Positions 6,235-12,584 of a stretch of DNA of 12,584 nt are shown here, piece by piece (position 1 is the first letter of the stretch; every line of letters starts with the position of its first letter). The notes below the pieces were generated by a model. The model did not search any database. It had not been told where the DNA came from and worked only from the letters and a program-made list of their open reading frames with translations. This DNA is from an uncultured Collinsella sp. GTDB lineage: Bacteria > Actinomycetota > Coriobacteriia > Coriobacteriales > Coriobacteriaceae. The position numbers and the translations under genes are program-made. Location: contig CAUBMI010000059.1 of NCBI GenBank assembly GCA_958436995.1, forward strand, positions 1-12,584, read 5' to 3'.

Positions 6235-7434
6235 CTAGCGCCTGTGGTGGCGCTCCTCCCTGCGTTCTTCTGCCGCCTGCTCCTCCTGCTTAAAGGCGGG
6301 ATCGTCGGGGGTGACGAGCTCATCCCCGTGTGTGCGCTTGTTGTAATGGTGGCGCAGCACGGGCTCAAACAGATGTAGATGCTTGGCAAAGGCCGCCGAA
6401 CCAATGGCGAGCACGGTAAAGATGAGCACGCGCATGGGCACCTCGACCTGGTTAATCGCGGCGGCGCCGGCCGAAAGCATGATGCACCAGGCGTAGATGA
6501 GGAGCACTGCCTGTTTTTGGTTGTAGCCTTCTTGGATCAGGCGGTGGTGGATGTGGCCCTTGTCGGCCTGCCCGATGCTAATGTGGGCGCGCTTGCGGCG
6601 CACGATGGCGCTAAACGTGTCGATGATGGGCACGCCGGCAACGATGAGCGGAATGATAAGCGAGGTGAGCGCGGCGGTGCGGCTCACGTTGAGCAGCGAG
6701 ATGGAGCCCAGCGCAAAGCCCAGAAGCAGCGACCCCGAGTCGCCCAAGAAGATGCTTGCGGGGTTGAAGTTGTAGCGCAAAAAGGCCAGACAGGCGCCAA
6801 AGAGCGCAATGGAGAGCGCGGCGGCGTCGATGCGGCCCGAGAGAACGGCCATCGAAAACATGGTGAACGACGCGATGCCGCAGATGCCCGTGGCCAAGCC
6901 GTCGAGGCCGTCGATGAGGTTAATGATGTTGGTGAATGCCACCAGATAGATCACGGTGATGGGGTAGGCGAGCCATCCGAGCATGATCTCGCCGGGGGCA
7001 AACGGGTTGACGATGACGCCGATCCGTAGGCCGCCGATACAGGCGATAAGCGCGGCGAGGACCTGTCCGGCCAGCTTTTGCTTGGGCTTGAGCTGGAAGA
7101 CGTCGTCGATAGCGCCGGTCGCAAAGATGACGGTAAAAGAAAGCGCAAGTATGGGGTAGCTGATGTGCAGACGGGGGTGGGGCACCAAAACGGGCGGCCA
7201 ACCCAGGTACCAGGTGCCTAGGATTTGCACAATACAGGCAACGACCAGGCCCAAAAACACCGCCGTTCCGCCCAAACGCGGGATGGGCTTGGTGTTGATG
7301 CGGCGCTTAGAAGGATAGTCGACGGCGTCGAGCTTAATTGCCAAGCGCTTGACCAGGGGCACCGTGAGGAAGGTCGTGATGAAGGCCGCTGCTGCCACGC
7401 ATAGATACGGTATGTAGCTCGGGGATGAAGCCAT
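6235..7434 (-). CDS. TagO/WecA-type undecaprenyl-phosphate glycosyl-1-phosphate transferase
   Basis: This polytopic membrane enzyme should transfer a HexNAc-1-phosphate from its UDP-sugar to undecaprenyl phosphate, the first step of wall or surface polymer assembly. Of 399 residues, about 350 form a ladder of some ten membrane helices. Family motifs in order are PRLGG (52-56), GAIDD (107-111), NIINLIDGLDG (169-179), GDSGS (231-235) and HIHHRL (294-299). The HIHH motif marks the WecA/TagO branch and argues against MraY. A cytoplasmic tail rich in Glu, Arg and His (about 361-399) follows. ATG 7434 is chosen because the protein then begins with the first hydrophobic helix. It lacks a clear ribosome binding site, and the open frame runs on to a GTG at 7554, so the start is uncertain. 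No other polymer genes lie nearby, and the acceptor polymer cannot be named. Confidence 0.93.
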   Translation of the reverse strand: MASSPSYIPYLCVAAAAFITTFLTVPLVKRLAIKLDAVDYPSKRRINTKPIPRLGGTAVFLGLVVACIVQILGTWYLGWPPVLVPHPRLHISYPILALSFTVIFATGAIDDVFQLKPKQKLAGQVLAALIACIGGLRIGVIVNPFAPGEIMLGWLAYPITVIYLVAFTNIINLIDGLDGLATGICGIASFTMFSMAVLSGRIDAAALSIALFGACLAFLRYNFNPASIFLGDSGSLLLGFALGSISLLNVSRTAALTSLIIPLIVAGVPIIDTFSAIVRRKRAHISIGQADKGHIHHRLIQEGYNQKQAVLLIYAWCIMLSAGAAAINQVEVPMRVLIFTVLAIGSAAFAKHLHLFEPVLRHHYNKRTHGDELVTPDDPAFKQEEQAAEERREERHHRR

Positions 7435-7565
7435 GAATCTAAAAACCGCCAAGCGTCGAAGGAAAAGGTCAAAGGTTGCTAAGCGCAAAGGGCATAGCCG
7501 AACCATGATACTCGACCAAGGGGGGTGCATGGAATTGCACGCAGCGATAATCACGCGCTTACCAG

Positions 7566-7594
7566 ATATTAGGGTATTGTCGATAGCTTGTCGG
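7566..7594 (-). promoter_or_regulatory. Candidate promoter of the TagO-like gene
   Basis: On the minus strand CCGACA (7594-7589) and TAATAT (7571-7566) are spaced by 17 bases, each matching consensus at four of six positions. Transcription would start near 7559 and leave a leader of about 125 bases before ATG 7434. That leader contains a small GTGCA/TGCAC hairpin at 7525-7540. Confidence 0.3.
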
Positions 7595-7625
7595 GATACC
7601 GGCGGGGATCCATATGGGCTGTAAT

Positions 7626-7652
7626 GGTGGTTTTCGGCAAATGAAAACCACC
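7626..7652. repeat. Short hairpin GGTGGTTTTC/GAAAACCACC
   Basis: Ten-bp perfect arms at 7626-7635 and 7643-7652 flank a seven-base loop. The arm words resemble the ends of the four hairpin repeats but in the opposite order, and the GGGGAC loop is absent. It may be a remnant or an unrelated structure. No U run follows on either strand. Confidence 0.6.
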
Positions 7653-7664
7653 CCCCACGTTACG

Positions 7665-7692
7665 AAAATGAACCCACCTAAAACAGGTGGGT
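7665..7692 (-). terminator. Minus-strand terminator over the end of a small open frame
   Basis: ACCCACCT (7692-7685 on the minus strand) pairs with AGGTGGGT (7679-7672) around a five-base loop, followed by TCATTTT. The TAG stop of the candidate small frame falls at the loop/3' arm junction. A transcript from the TATAAT at 7857-7852 would end here at about 180 nt. Confidence 0.55.
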
Positions 7693-7830
7693 GCCCTCAT
7701 CGACTGTTCCAGCGTCCTTAACAACGAAGGATACCTGTACTAGGTACGACTGTGTGGGCTCCCTAAATAAACGCGACGGTTCACCCAGTTGCTCCGCGGG
7801 GGGCGGAATACCTACATCATAAAGCGGCAC
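7678..7830 (-). CDS. Candidate 50-residue small protein or pseudogene remnant
   Basis: A minus-strand frame is open from 7935 to a TAG at 7680-7678 but has no ATG. GTG at 7830-7828 is the only standard start and gives 50 residues with a plausible soluble composition, beginning PLYDVGIPPPAEQLGEPSRL after the start. A TATAAT box (7857-7852) lies just upstream, giving a leader of only about 15 bases with no good ribosome binding site. The reading upstream of the GTG (VIVRHDFYNVKTGIDK) also looks protein-like, which fits a decayed C-terminal fragment of a longer gene. I do not recognise the family. Alternatively the transcript is a non-coding RNA of about 180 nt. Confidence is low. Confidence 0.25.
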   Translation of the reverse strand: MPLYDVGIPPPAEQLGEPSRLFREPTQSYLVQVSFVVKDAGTVDEGTHLF

Positions 7831-7851
7831 TTTGTCGATTCCAGTCTTGAC

Positions 7852-7857
7852 ATTATA
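7852..7857 (-). promoter_or_regulatory. TATAAT box overlapping a plus-strand TTGACA
   Basis: The minus strand carries a perfect TATAAT at 7857-7852 with no good -35 at 17 bases. The same bases are shared with a perfect plus-strand TTGACA at 7847-7852, whose best -10 partner near 7870-7875 matches only three of six. Either could start a transcript: the minus one into the small frame, the plus one into the radical SAM gene. Confidence 0.35.
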
Positions 7858-7958
7858 AAAATCGTGTCGGACGATTACGGCGCCTTGGGCTCGAGCCGTC
7901 TGTGCGGTTGGTCCCTTTACGTTTGAGCTGCTGAATCATTGTTTTGGAGCATGTTTTT

Positions 7959-8897
7959 ATGCCGACGTCGTTGACCGAACTTTTTTCGCCCGCCTGCCAT
8001 TTGTGTCCGCGCCGTTGCGGTGCGGCGCGCGACGAGGGCGCGCGTGGCGTGTGCGGCGCCGACAACACGCTTAAGGTCGCCCGCGCGGCGCTCCATATGT
8101 GGGAGGAGCCGCCCATTTCGGGCGAGGCCGGCTCGGGTACGATTTTCTTTAGCGGCTGTTCGCTCAAATGTATCTACTGCCAAAACCACGAGATCTCGAC
8201 GGGCAATTTCGGTCTTGAGATTTCGCCCGAGCGTTTGGTCGAGATTATGCTGGAGCTGCAGGACCAGAGCGCCAATAACATCAACCTGGTGACGGCGACG
8301 CACTATGCGCACCTGTTGCCTGCCGCGATTGCCGCGGCACGGACGCGCGGGTTGGTCATCCCAATTGTCTACAACACGAGTGGTTACGAGCGCGCGAGTG
8401 CCGTGGCGGCGCTGGGCGACCTGGTCGACGTGTGGCTTACGGACTTTAAATATGCCGATGCCGGGCTTGCGCAGTCGCTCTCCCACATTAAGGACTACCC
8501 GCGTGTGGCCGTGTCGGGCTTAGCGCAGATGGCACGCGAGATCGAGCGCCGCGGGGGAGAGCTAGTGGACGAGAATGGGCTCATGAAGCGCGGCATGATC
8601 GTGCGCCACCTGGTGCTGCCGGGGCATGCGGATGACTCGTGCCGCGTGCTAGACCTTGTGTGGCAGACGGTGGGCGACGTGCCGATCTCGGTCATGAACC
8701 AGTACACGCCCAATGCGCTCATGCGCGAACAAGGCGGCGACCTGGCGCGCGCCGTGACGCGCGAGGAGTATGAGCAGGTGCTCGACCATGCCGACGACCT
8801 GGGCTTTACGACGATGTTCTGGCAAGAGGGCGGCGCGGTAGACGAGAGCTTCACCCCAGCCTTCGATACCACCGGCGTCCTTACCAGCACAAAGTAA
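7959..8897 (+). CDS. PflX-like radical SAM Fe-S protein
   Basis: This 312-residue protein belongs to the radical SAM group annotated as pyruvate formate-lyase activating enzyme-like or PflX (COG1313). The [4Fe-4S]/SAM motif is CSLKCIYC, with Cys 67, 71 and 74 (CX3CX2C). Four further cysteines near the N terminus (13, 16, 20, 32; CX2CX3CX11C) may bind a second cluster or zinc. The central TIM-barrel-like core includes VYNTSGYE and VDVWLTDFKYAD, typical of the activase relatives. True activases work on a glycyl radical enzyme, but none is encoded in this window, and PflX substrates are not established. TTGGAGC at 7944-7950 supports ATG 7959. An in-frame TTG at 7944 lies inside this site. A 31-bp perfect inverted repeat begins ten bases after the stop and could end the transcript. 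Confidence 0.9.
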   Translation: MPTSLTELFSPACHLCPRRCGAARDEGARGVCGADNTLKVARAALHMWEEPPISGEAGSGTIFFSGCSLKCIYCQNHEISTGNFGLEISPERLVEIMLELQDQSANNINLVTATHYAHLLPAAIAAARTRGLVIPIVYNTSGYERASAVAALGDLVDVWLTDFKYADAGLAQSLSHIKDYPRVAVSGLAQMAREIERRGGELVDENGLMKRGMIVRHLVLPGHADDSCRVLDLVWQTVGDVPISVMNQYTPNALMREQGGDLARAVTREEYEQVLDHADDLGFTTMFWQEGGAVDESFTPAFDTTGVLTSTK

Positions 8898-8906
8898 CGC
8901 ATTCGC

Positions 8907-8985
8907 CGATGATTTTTCTGGGACGGGGATTAAAAAATCATTCGGTACACAATGTTTTTTAATCCCCGTCCCAGAAAAATCATCG
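8907..8985. repeat. 31-bp perfect inverted repeat
   Basis: Arms at 8907-8937 and 8955-8985 are exact reverse complements. The 17-base centre can add four more pairs (CATT 8939-8942 with AATG 8951-8954). Each arm holds CTGGGACGGGGATTAAAAAA. It follows the radical SAM gene and precedes the tRNA promoter. No open frame spans it. The size and symmetry suggest a miniature palindromic element; it could also stop transcription from both sides. Confidence 0.92.
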
Positions 8986-9049
8986 AGAGGATCGCCTGCT
9001 CGAAAAGTTGTCAAAATAGCCGCGCCCCAAAAAGACTGATTATTGGGCG

Positions 9050-9077
9050 TTGACAGTTGGCGAGCCGTAGGTAAAAT
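9050..9077 (+). promoter_or_regulatory. tRNA-Ala promoter
   Basis: A perfect TTGACA at 9050-9055 is followed after 16 bases by TAAAAT at 9072-9077 (5/6). The expected start near 9084 is about seven bases before the tRNA. Box quality and position make this the best promoter in the window. It may also drive the coiled-coil gene beyond the tRNA. Confidence 0.8.
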
Positions 9078-9090
9078 ATCGACTTGTCCT

Positions 9091-9163
9091 GGGGACGTAG
9101 CTCAGTTGGGAGAGCGCTGCCGTCGCATGGCAGAGGCCGAGGGTTCGACTCCCTTCGTCTCCA
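9091..9163 (+). tRNA. tRNA-Ala (anticodon CGC)
   Basis: A complete 73-base cloverleaf can be drawn: acceptor GGGGACG with CGTCTCC, D arm GCTC/GAGC, anticodon stem CTGCC/GGCAG with loop GTCGCAT (anticodon 9124-9126), and T arm GAGGG/CCCTT with TTCGACT. The acceptor contains the G3·U70 wobble that defines alanine tRNAs, agreeing with anticodon CGC (codon GCG). The discriminator is A, and CCA is not encoded. Confidence 0.97.
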
Positions 9164-9177
9164 CCCTTGGATTTGAT

Positions 9178-9209
9178 AAGCCGCTGACATTGTGTCGGCG
9201 GCTTTTTTT
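9178..9209 (+). terminator. Intrinsic terminator after tRNA-Ala
   Basis: A 12-bp stem (9178-9189 with 9193-9204, one wobble) closes a three-base loop and runs into seven Ts at 9203-9209. It sits 14 bases past the tRNA. The ribosome binding site of the next gene starts at about 9212, so that gene must be reached by readthrough or have an unseen promoter. Confidence 0.88.
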
Positions 9210-9227
9210 AAAAGAAAGGGCTGTACC

Positions 9228-9686
9228 ATGGCCGAGCTTGAGTCCCAACCACTGTCTGCCGAGGAACGCGCCGAGTTGGAAGAGCTCCGCGCCGAGAAAG
9301 CTCGTCGCGAGGCCCAGGAAGAGGCACGCCGCGAGCGTGAGGAGTTGGCCGCCCTGCGTGCCGAGCGCGAGAAGGCCGAGGAGGCCGCTGCGAAGGTTGC
9401 ATCCGAGCCCAAGCCCGCGCCCGCACCCAAGCCCGCTGCTGCGAAGCCTGCACCTGCCGCGCCCAAACCTCAGCCTAAAAAGGCCGCTCGTCCCAAGTCC
9501 GTCGATCCCAAGCCGAGCCGTGACGAGATGAGCTTTGCCCAGCGCATGGTTACCTCCAAGGAGCCTGCGGGTGAGAACGAGATCCCCGGTATGGCGCCGG
9601 CTCAAAAAATCATCATTGTCCTTGCCCTCATCGCGTTTGTCATCTTTATGGGCTACACGATCCTGACCAGCATGGGCCTGCTTTAG
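9228..9686 (+). CDS. Tail-anchored coiled-coil membrane protein, unknown function
   Basis: I do not recognise a family. The 152-residue protein has three parts: a highly charged Glu/Arg/Ala helix with heptad character (about 10-60, likely coiled coil), a Pro-Ala-Lys linker (about 60-98) with KPAPAPKP-type repeats, and a hydrophobic segment at about 127-148 followed by only a few residues. No signal peptide is present, so the long N-terminal part should be cytoplasmic and anchored by the C terminus. It contains 31 alanines. AAGAAAGG at 9212-9219 supports ATG 9228. The frame opens slightly earlier, but inside the terminator. Its position right behind tRNA-Ala and its terminator implies low or readthrough-dependent expression. 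Low-complexity composition would make similarity searches unreliable, so function should be judged from synteny. Confidence 0.8.
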   Translation: MAELESQPLSAEERAELEELRAEKARREAQEEARREREELAALRAEREKAEEAAAKVASEPKPAPAPKPAAAKPAPAAPKPQPKKAARPKSVDPKPSRDEMSFAQRMVTSKEPAGENEIPGMAPAQKIIIVLALIAFVIFMGYTILTSMGLL

Positions 9687-9767
9687 CCTGTTCGCGCTGG
9701 GCTCCATGCCCGCACGCCCGCCTCGCCAACCCTCAACCTCTGCACAACGCATCCGAAAGGTCGCCCC

Positions 9768-11273
9768 ATGGCTTTGACCGACATCTCGCATCCCACCGAC
9801 ATTGCAATGCTCACTGATCTGTACGAACTCACTATGGCCCAGGGCCTGTGGGAGAGCGGCAAGGCCAATGAGCAGGGTTGCTTTACGGCGTTTTACCGCG
9901 ACCATCCCTTCGGCAGCGCGTATGCCGTCATGTGCGGCACCGCCGAGCTGCCCGAGCTTGTCGAGAACCTGCGCTTTACGCCCGAGGACATCGACTATCT
10001 AGCTTCGCTCCAGGCTCCGGCCGGCGGCTCGATGTTTAAGCCCGCATTCCTCGACTACCTGCGCAACTTCCGCGCGCATGTGAACATTGACGCCGTGCCC
10101 GAGGGCGAGCTCGTCTTTCCGCGCGAGCCCATGGTGCGCGTCACCGGCCCCGCGCTGGAGTGCCAGCTGCTCGAAACGGCGCTGCTCAACATTGTCGGCT
10201 TCCAGACGCTTGTCGCCACCAAGACGGCGCGCGTGGTGCTGGCGGCGGACGGCCGTCCCGTTGCCGAGTTTGGCCTGCGCCGCGCTCAGGGTCCCGATGG
10301 CGGCTTGGCCGTCGCGCGCGCGAGCTACGTTGCCGGCTGCTCCTCTACGTCCAATGTGCTCGCCGGCCGCCGCTACGGTATTCCCGTCTTTGGCACGCAT
10401 GCGCACAGCTGGGTGATGAGCTTCGATTCCGAGCTCGAGGCCTTCCGCGCCTTTGCCAAGTCGAGCCCTAAGAACTGCACGCTGCTCATCGACACCTATG
10501 ACGTGCGCGAGGGCTGTGAACATGCCATTACGGTTGCCAAGGAGATGGAAGCGGTGGGCGAGCGCCTGTCGGCCATTCGCATCGACTCCGGCGACCTCGC
10601 CAAGCTCTCAAAGTATGTGCGCGGCCGTTTTGATGCCGAGGGCCTGCCCTATGTGGGGATCTCGGTTTCTAACGATTTGGATGAGTACACGATTCAGTCC
10701 CTGCTCGACCAGGGCGCGCCCATCGACAGCTTTGGCGTGGGTACCAAGCTTGCGACCTGCTATGACCAGCCGGCGCTGGGCGGCGTGTACAAGCTTTCCG
10801 CCCGCCGTGCGAGTGAGACGGACCCGTGGACGCCGGTGGTGAAGCTCTCCGAGCAGCCCTACAAGCGCACAATTCCCGGTGTTCAGCGCGTACGACGCTA
10901 TTACGACGGTTTTGGCGGCCCGGTTTGCGACATGATTTATGACGAGGACCATCTGGCGGGGGAGGGCGCCGCGCGCGGCAATACCCTCGTGGCCGTAAAC
11001 GATGCCGCCCTGGTGACCGACGTGTCCGAACTTGAGTATCGCGAGCTGCTGGTGCCGATCGTGCGCGATGGCGGTGCGGTGGCTCCGCGTGAGAGCATCC
11101 AGGACGCGCGCGAGCGCTGTGCTTGGGCGCTCGACCATCTGGACGCAGCTTTCAAGCGCTTCCTGTACCCGCAGACCTATGTGGTGGGTATGGAGCAGGG
11201 CCTGGCTCAGGTGCGCGACGAGCTCGTGCGCAAGAACATGGCCGCGGCCTCTGCCTTTCCCTGGGCTCACTAA
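9768..11273 (+). CDS. pncB: Nicotinate phosphoribosyltransferase
   Basis: The enzyme joins nicotinate and PRPP, with ATP hydrolysis, to form nicotinate mononucleotide, the entry of the Preiss-Handler NAD salvage route. The 501-residue protein opens with the hallmark TDLYELTMAQG (16-26). It continues with EFGLRRAQGPDGG (167-179), GTHAHSWV (209-216, where His 213 fits the residue that is phosphorylated in the family), IDTYDVREG (241-249), RIDSGDLAKLS (271-281) and SFGVGTKLATC (321-331), all on the type II phosphoribosyltransferase barrel. GAAAGG at 9755-9760 supports ATG 9768. It lies 81 bases after the coiled-coil gene with no terminator between, so the two may share a transcript. No nicotinamidase or other NAD gene is nearby. 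The length is typical of the longer bacterial form. Confidence 0.96.
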   Translation: MALTDISHPTDIAMLTDLYELTMAQGLWESGKANEQGCFTAFYRDHPFGSAYAVMCGTAELPELVENLRFTPEDIDYLASLQAPAGGSMFKPAFLDYLRNFRAHVNIDAVPEGELVFPREPMVRVTGPALECQLLETALLNIVGFQTLVATKTARVVLAADGRPVAEFGLRRAQGPDGGLAVARASYVAGCSSTSNVLAGRRYGIPVFGTHAHSWVMSFDSELEAFRAFAKSSPKNCTLLIDTYDVREGCEHAITVAKEMEAVGERLSAIRIDSGDLAKLSKYVRGRFDAEGLPYVGISVSNDLDEYTIQSLLDQGAPIDSFGVGTKLATCYDQPALGGVYKLSARRASETDPWTPVVKLSEQPYKRTIPGVQRVRRYYDGFGGPVCDMIYDEDHLAGEGAARGNTLVAVNDAALVTDVSELEYRELLVPIVRDGGAVAPRESIQDARERCAWALDHLDAAFKRFLYPQTYVVGMEQGLAQVRDELVRKNMAAASAFPWAH

Positions 11274-11352
11274 TTCCTTGGGCGGTAGGGGCGAGTCACG
11301 CTTCCCTGGCCACCGCCTCGGCCGTTCGCTGAACAGTTGATTGGTTTGACGT

Positions 11353-12480
11353 ATGACGACTTCTTATAAAACGATGGTGGTAAAGATCGGTTCGTCCACG
11401 GTGGTGGGCGCCGACGGCAAGGTCAACCGCGCCTTTATCGGCGGGCTTGCCGACCAGGCCGCAGCGCTGCGCGAGCTTGGCTGGCGCCTGATCGTGGTGA
11501 GCTCGGGCGCCATTGCCTGCGGCTATCCCGTGCTGGGCTTCGACCGTAAGCCGGTCGGCGACCTGCCGAGCCTGCAGGCCTGCGCCTCGGCCGGTCAGTG
11601 CATCATCTCGTCGGCCTACGACGAGGAGTTCCATGCGCGCGACCTGCTCACCTCGCTCGTGCTGCTCACGCGTCACGACACGGCGCGCCGCACGTCCTAC
11701 CTGCACGCGCGCGACGCCCTGCTTCGCCTTGTGGAGCTGGGTGTGGTGCCGGTCGTCAACGAGAACGATACCGTCACCGTCGATGAGATCAAGTTTGGCG
11801 ACAACGACACGCTGGCGGCGCTTGTGAGCTGCCTGGTTTCTGCCGATCTGTGCGTGACGCTCTCGGACATCGATGGTCTCTATACTGCCAATCCGCATGA
11901 AGACCCCACGGCCGAGTTTGTTCCTGTCGTGCATAAGATCGATGCCAAGATTATTGCCTCGGCGGGCGATTCTTCCACATCGGTGGGCACGGGCGGCATG
12001 ATTACCAAGATCCGCGCGAGCCGCATCCTGATGACGGCGGGCATTCAGAGCGTGATTTGCTCGGGCGAGGAGCCCGATGCGCTCGTGCGTCTCGCCCGCG
12101 GCGAGAGCGTGGGCACGCTGTTCGATCCGCCGGCGGAGCGTCTGGACATCGCACCCCGCAAGCTGTGGATCGCGCTGGGCGACAAGGCACATGGCTCGGT
12201 GACGGTCGATGATGGTGCTGCGAAGGCGCTGGTCAGCCGTGGCTCTTCCCTGCTTGCGGTGGGTATTCGCGAGGTCGATGGCCAGTTTGCCGAGGGCGAT
12301 GTGCTCGATGTGTGCGATCCGAGCGGTATGGTCGTCGCCCGCGGTATCGCCGAGGCCGATTCGGACGTGCTGGAGCTTGCTGCCGGTCGCCGCCAGGACC
12401 AGATCGCCAGCAACCGCCTGCTCGCAGACCTGGCCGAGAAGCCCGCGATACACAGGGATAACTTGATCGTATTTGCATAA
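11353..12480 (+). CDS. proB: Glutamate 5-kinase
   Basis: This cytosolic enzyme phosphorylates L-glutamate to glutamyl 5-phosphate, the first step of proline synthesis and usually feedback-inhibited by proline. The 375-residue protein has an amino-acid kinase domain with VVKIGSSTV (9-17), VVSSGAIACG (48-57), NENDTV (137-142), KFGDND (147-152), LSDIDGLYTANP (170-181) and GTGGMITKIRAS (212-223). A C-terminal PUA domain covers about 265-350, as in E. coli ProB. The start at ATG 11353 fits the family N terminus although no clear ribosome binding site precedes it. ATG 11374 (residue 8) would cut close to the first strand. The gene stands 79 bases after pncB and is closed at once by a strong terminator, so proA, its usual partner, is not cotranscribed downstream. 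Confidence 0.96.
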   Translation: MTTSYKTMVVKIGSSTVVGADGKVNRAFIGGLADQAAALRELGWRLIVVSSGAIACGYPVLGFDRKPVGDLPSLQACASAGQCIISSAYDEEFHARDLLTSLVLLTRHDTARRTSYLHARDALLRLVELGVVPVVNENDTVTVDEIKFGDNDTLAALVSCLVSADLCVTLSDIDGLYTANPHEDPTAEFVPVVHKIDAKIIASAGDSSTSVGTGGMITKIRASRILMTAGIQSVICSGEEPDALVRLARGESVGTLFDPPAERLDIAPRKLWIALGDKAHGSVTVDDGAAKALVSRGSSLLAVGIREVDGQFAEGDVLDVCDPSGMVVARGIAEADSDVLELAAGRRQDQIASNRLLADLAEKPAIHRDNLIVFA

Positions 12481-12524
12481 AGAAAGACAGCGCTGCGGAT
12501 CGTTTCCCGTGGCGCTGTCTTTCT
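12481..12524 (+). terminator. proB terminator, possibly bidirectional
   Basis: A perfect 13-bp stem pairs 12481-12493 with 12512-12524 around an 18-base loop, immediately after the proB TAA. The right arm ends TCTTTCT and the left arm begins AGAAAGA, so both strands offer a U-rich 3' side. Placement directly on the stop codon makes termination of proB very likely. Confidence 0.85.
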
Positions 12525-12537
12525 CGTGCCGGCACTT

Positions 12538-12552
12538 GGGGACGTTCCTTTT
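12538..12552. repeat. GGGGACGTTCCTTTT motif, possible half of a third repeat family
   Basis: The 15-base word begins with the same GGGGAC as the four hairpin repeats and appears 14 bases after the proB terminator. No inverted partner is seen before the window ends 32 bases later. I recall GGGGACGTTCC-type repeats in related genomes, but that is memory only. It is a weak call. Confidence 0.3.
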
Positions 12553-12584
12553 AATATGAGCAGGACATTGTCAAGAGGCAAAAT

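Noticed and set aside
7665..7857. 6S RNA on the minus strand
   Set aside because: The length of about 180 nt and the terminator would fit, but I could not draw the long closing stem with a central bubble. An open protein-like frame covers most of it.
9091..9163. tRNA-Ala as an integration site for a mobile element
   Set aside because: Flanking genes are housekeeping, no integrase is present, and no direct repeat of the tRNA 3' end was noticed downstream.
11281..11317. Terminator between pncB and proB
   Set aside because: GGCGGT and ACCGCC can pair with an inner AGGG/CCCT, but the stem is bulged and no U run follows.
11296..12453. Open frame of 385 codons on the minus strand opposite proB
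   Set aside because: It mirrors the proB codon pattern and has no motif or start signal.

Overview
The window looks like a stretch of core chromosome from a high-G+C Coriobacteriia member, most likely Collinsella or a close relative. This rests on the G+C-rich third codon positions, the gene repertoire, and short palindromic repeats with a GGGGACAGGCAC-type core that I recall from such genomes. I could not run a search, so the genus is an inference. No phage, conjugation, CRISPR, toxin-antitoxin or transposase gene is visible.

Layout: (1) 1-4700, plus strand: ATP-dependent PEP carboxykinase, a B3/B4 (PheT editing-like) protein with a structured leader, a MarR regulator followed by a DegV/FakB fatty-acid-binding protein, and a small MGMT/ATL-like protein. 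Four copies of a ~40-bp hairpin repeat sit just after pckA, the B3/B4 gene, degV and the MGMT-like gene. (2) 4700-7434: a 175-bp featureless gap, two back-to-back terminators, then minus-strand trpS and a TagO/WecA-type lipid-carrier glycosyl-1-phosphate transferase. (3) 7435-7958: a 524-bp gap holding hairpins and a candidate small minus-strand transcription unit (TATAAT box, GTG-started frame of 50 codons, terminator overlapping the stop). (4) 7959-12480, plus strand: an orphan PflX-like radical SAM protein, a 31-bp perfect inverted repeat, tRNA-Ala(CGC) with promoter and terminator, a tail-anchored coiled-coil protein, nicotinate phosphoribosyltransferase and glutamate 5-kinase, closed by a strong terminator.

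The genes mostly serve separate housekeeping roles: PEP/oxaloacetate interconversion, tRNA charging and perhaps tRNA proofreading, envelope polymer initiation, NAD salvage, proline synthesis and fatty acid handling. The only clear functional pairing is marR-degV. I see no convincing new multi-gene system. The least explained items are the repeat families with alternating polarity, the leader ahead of the B3/B4 gene, the small minus-strand unit at 7.7-7.85 kb, and the terminator wedged between tRNA-Ala and the coiled-coil gene.
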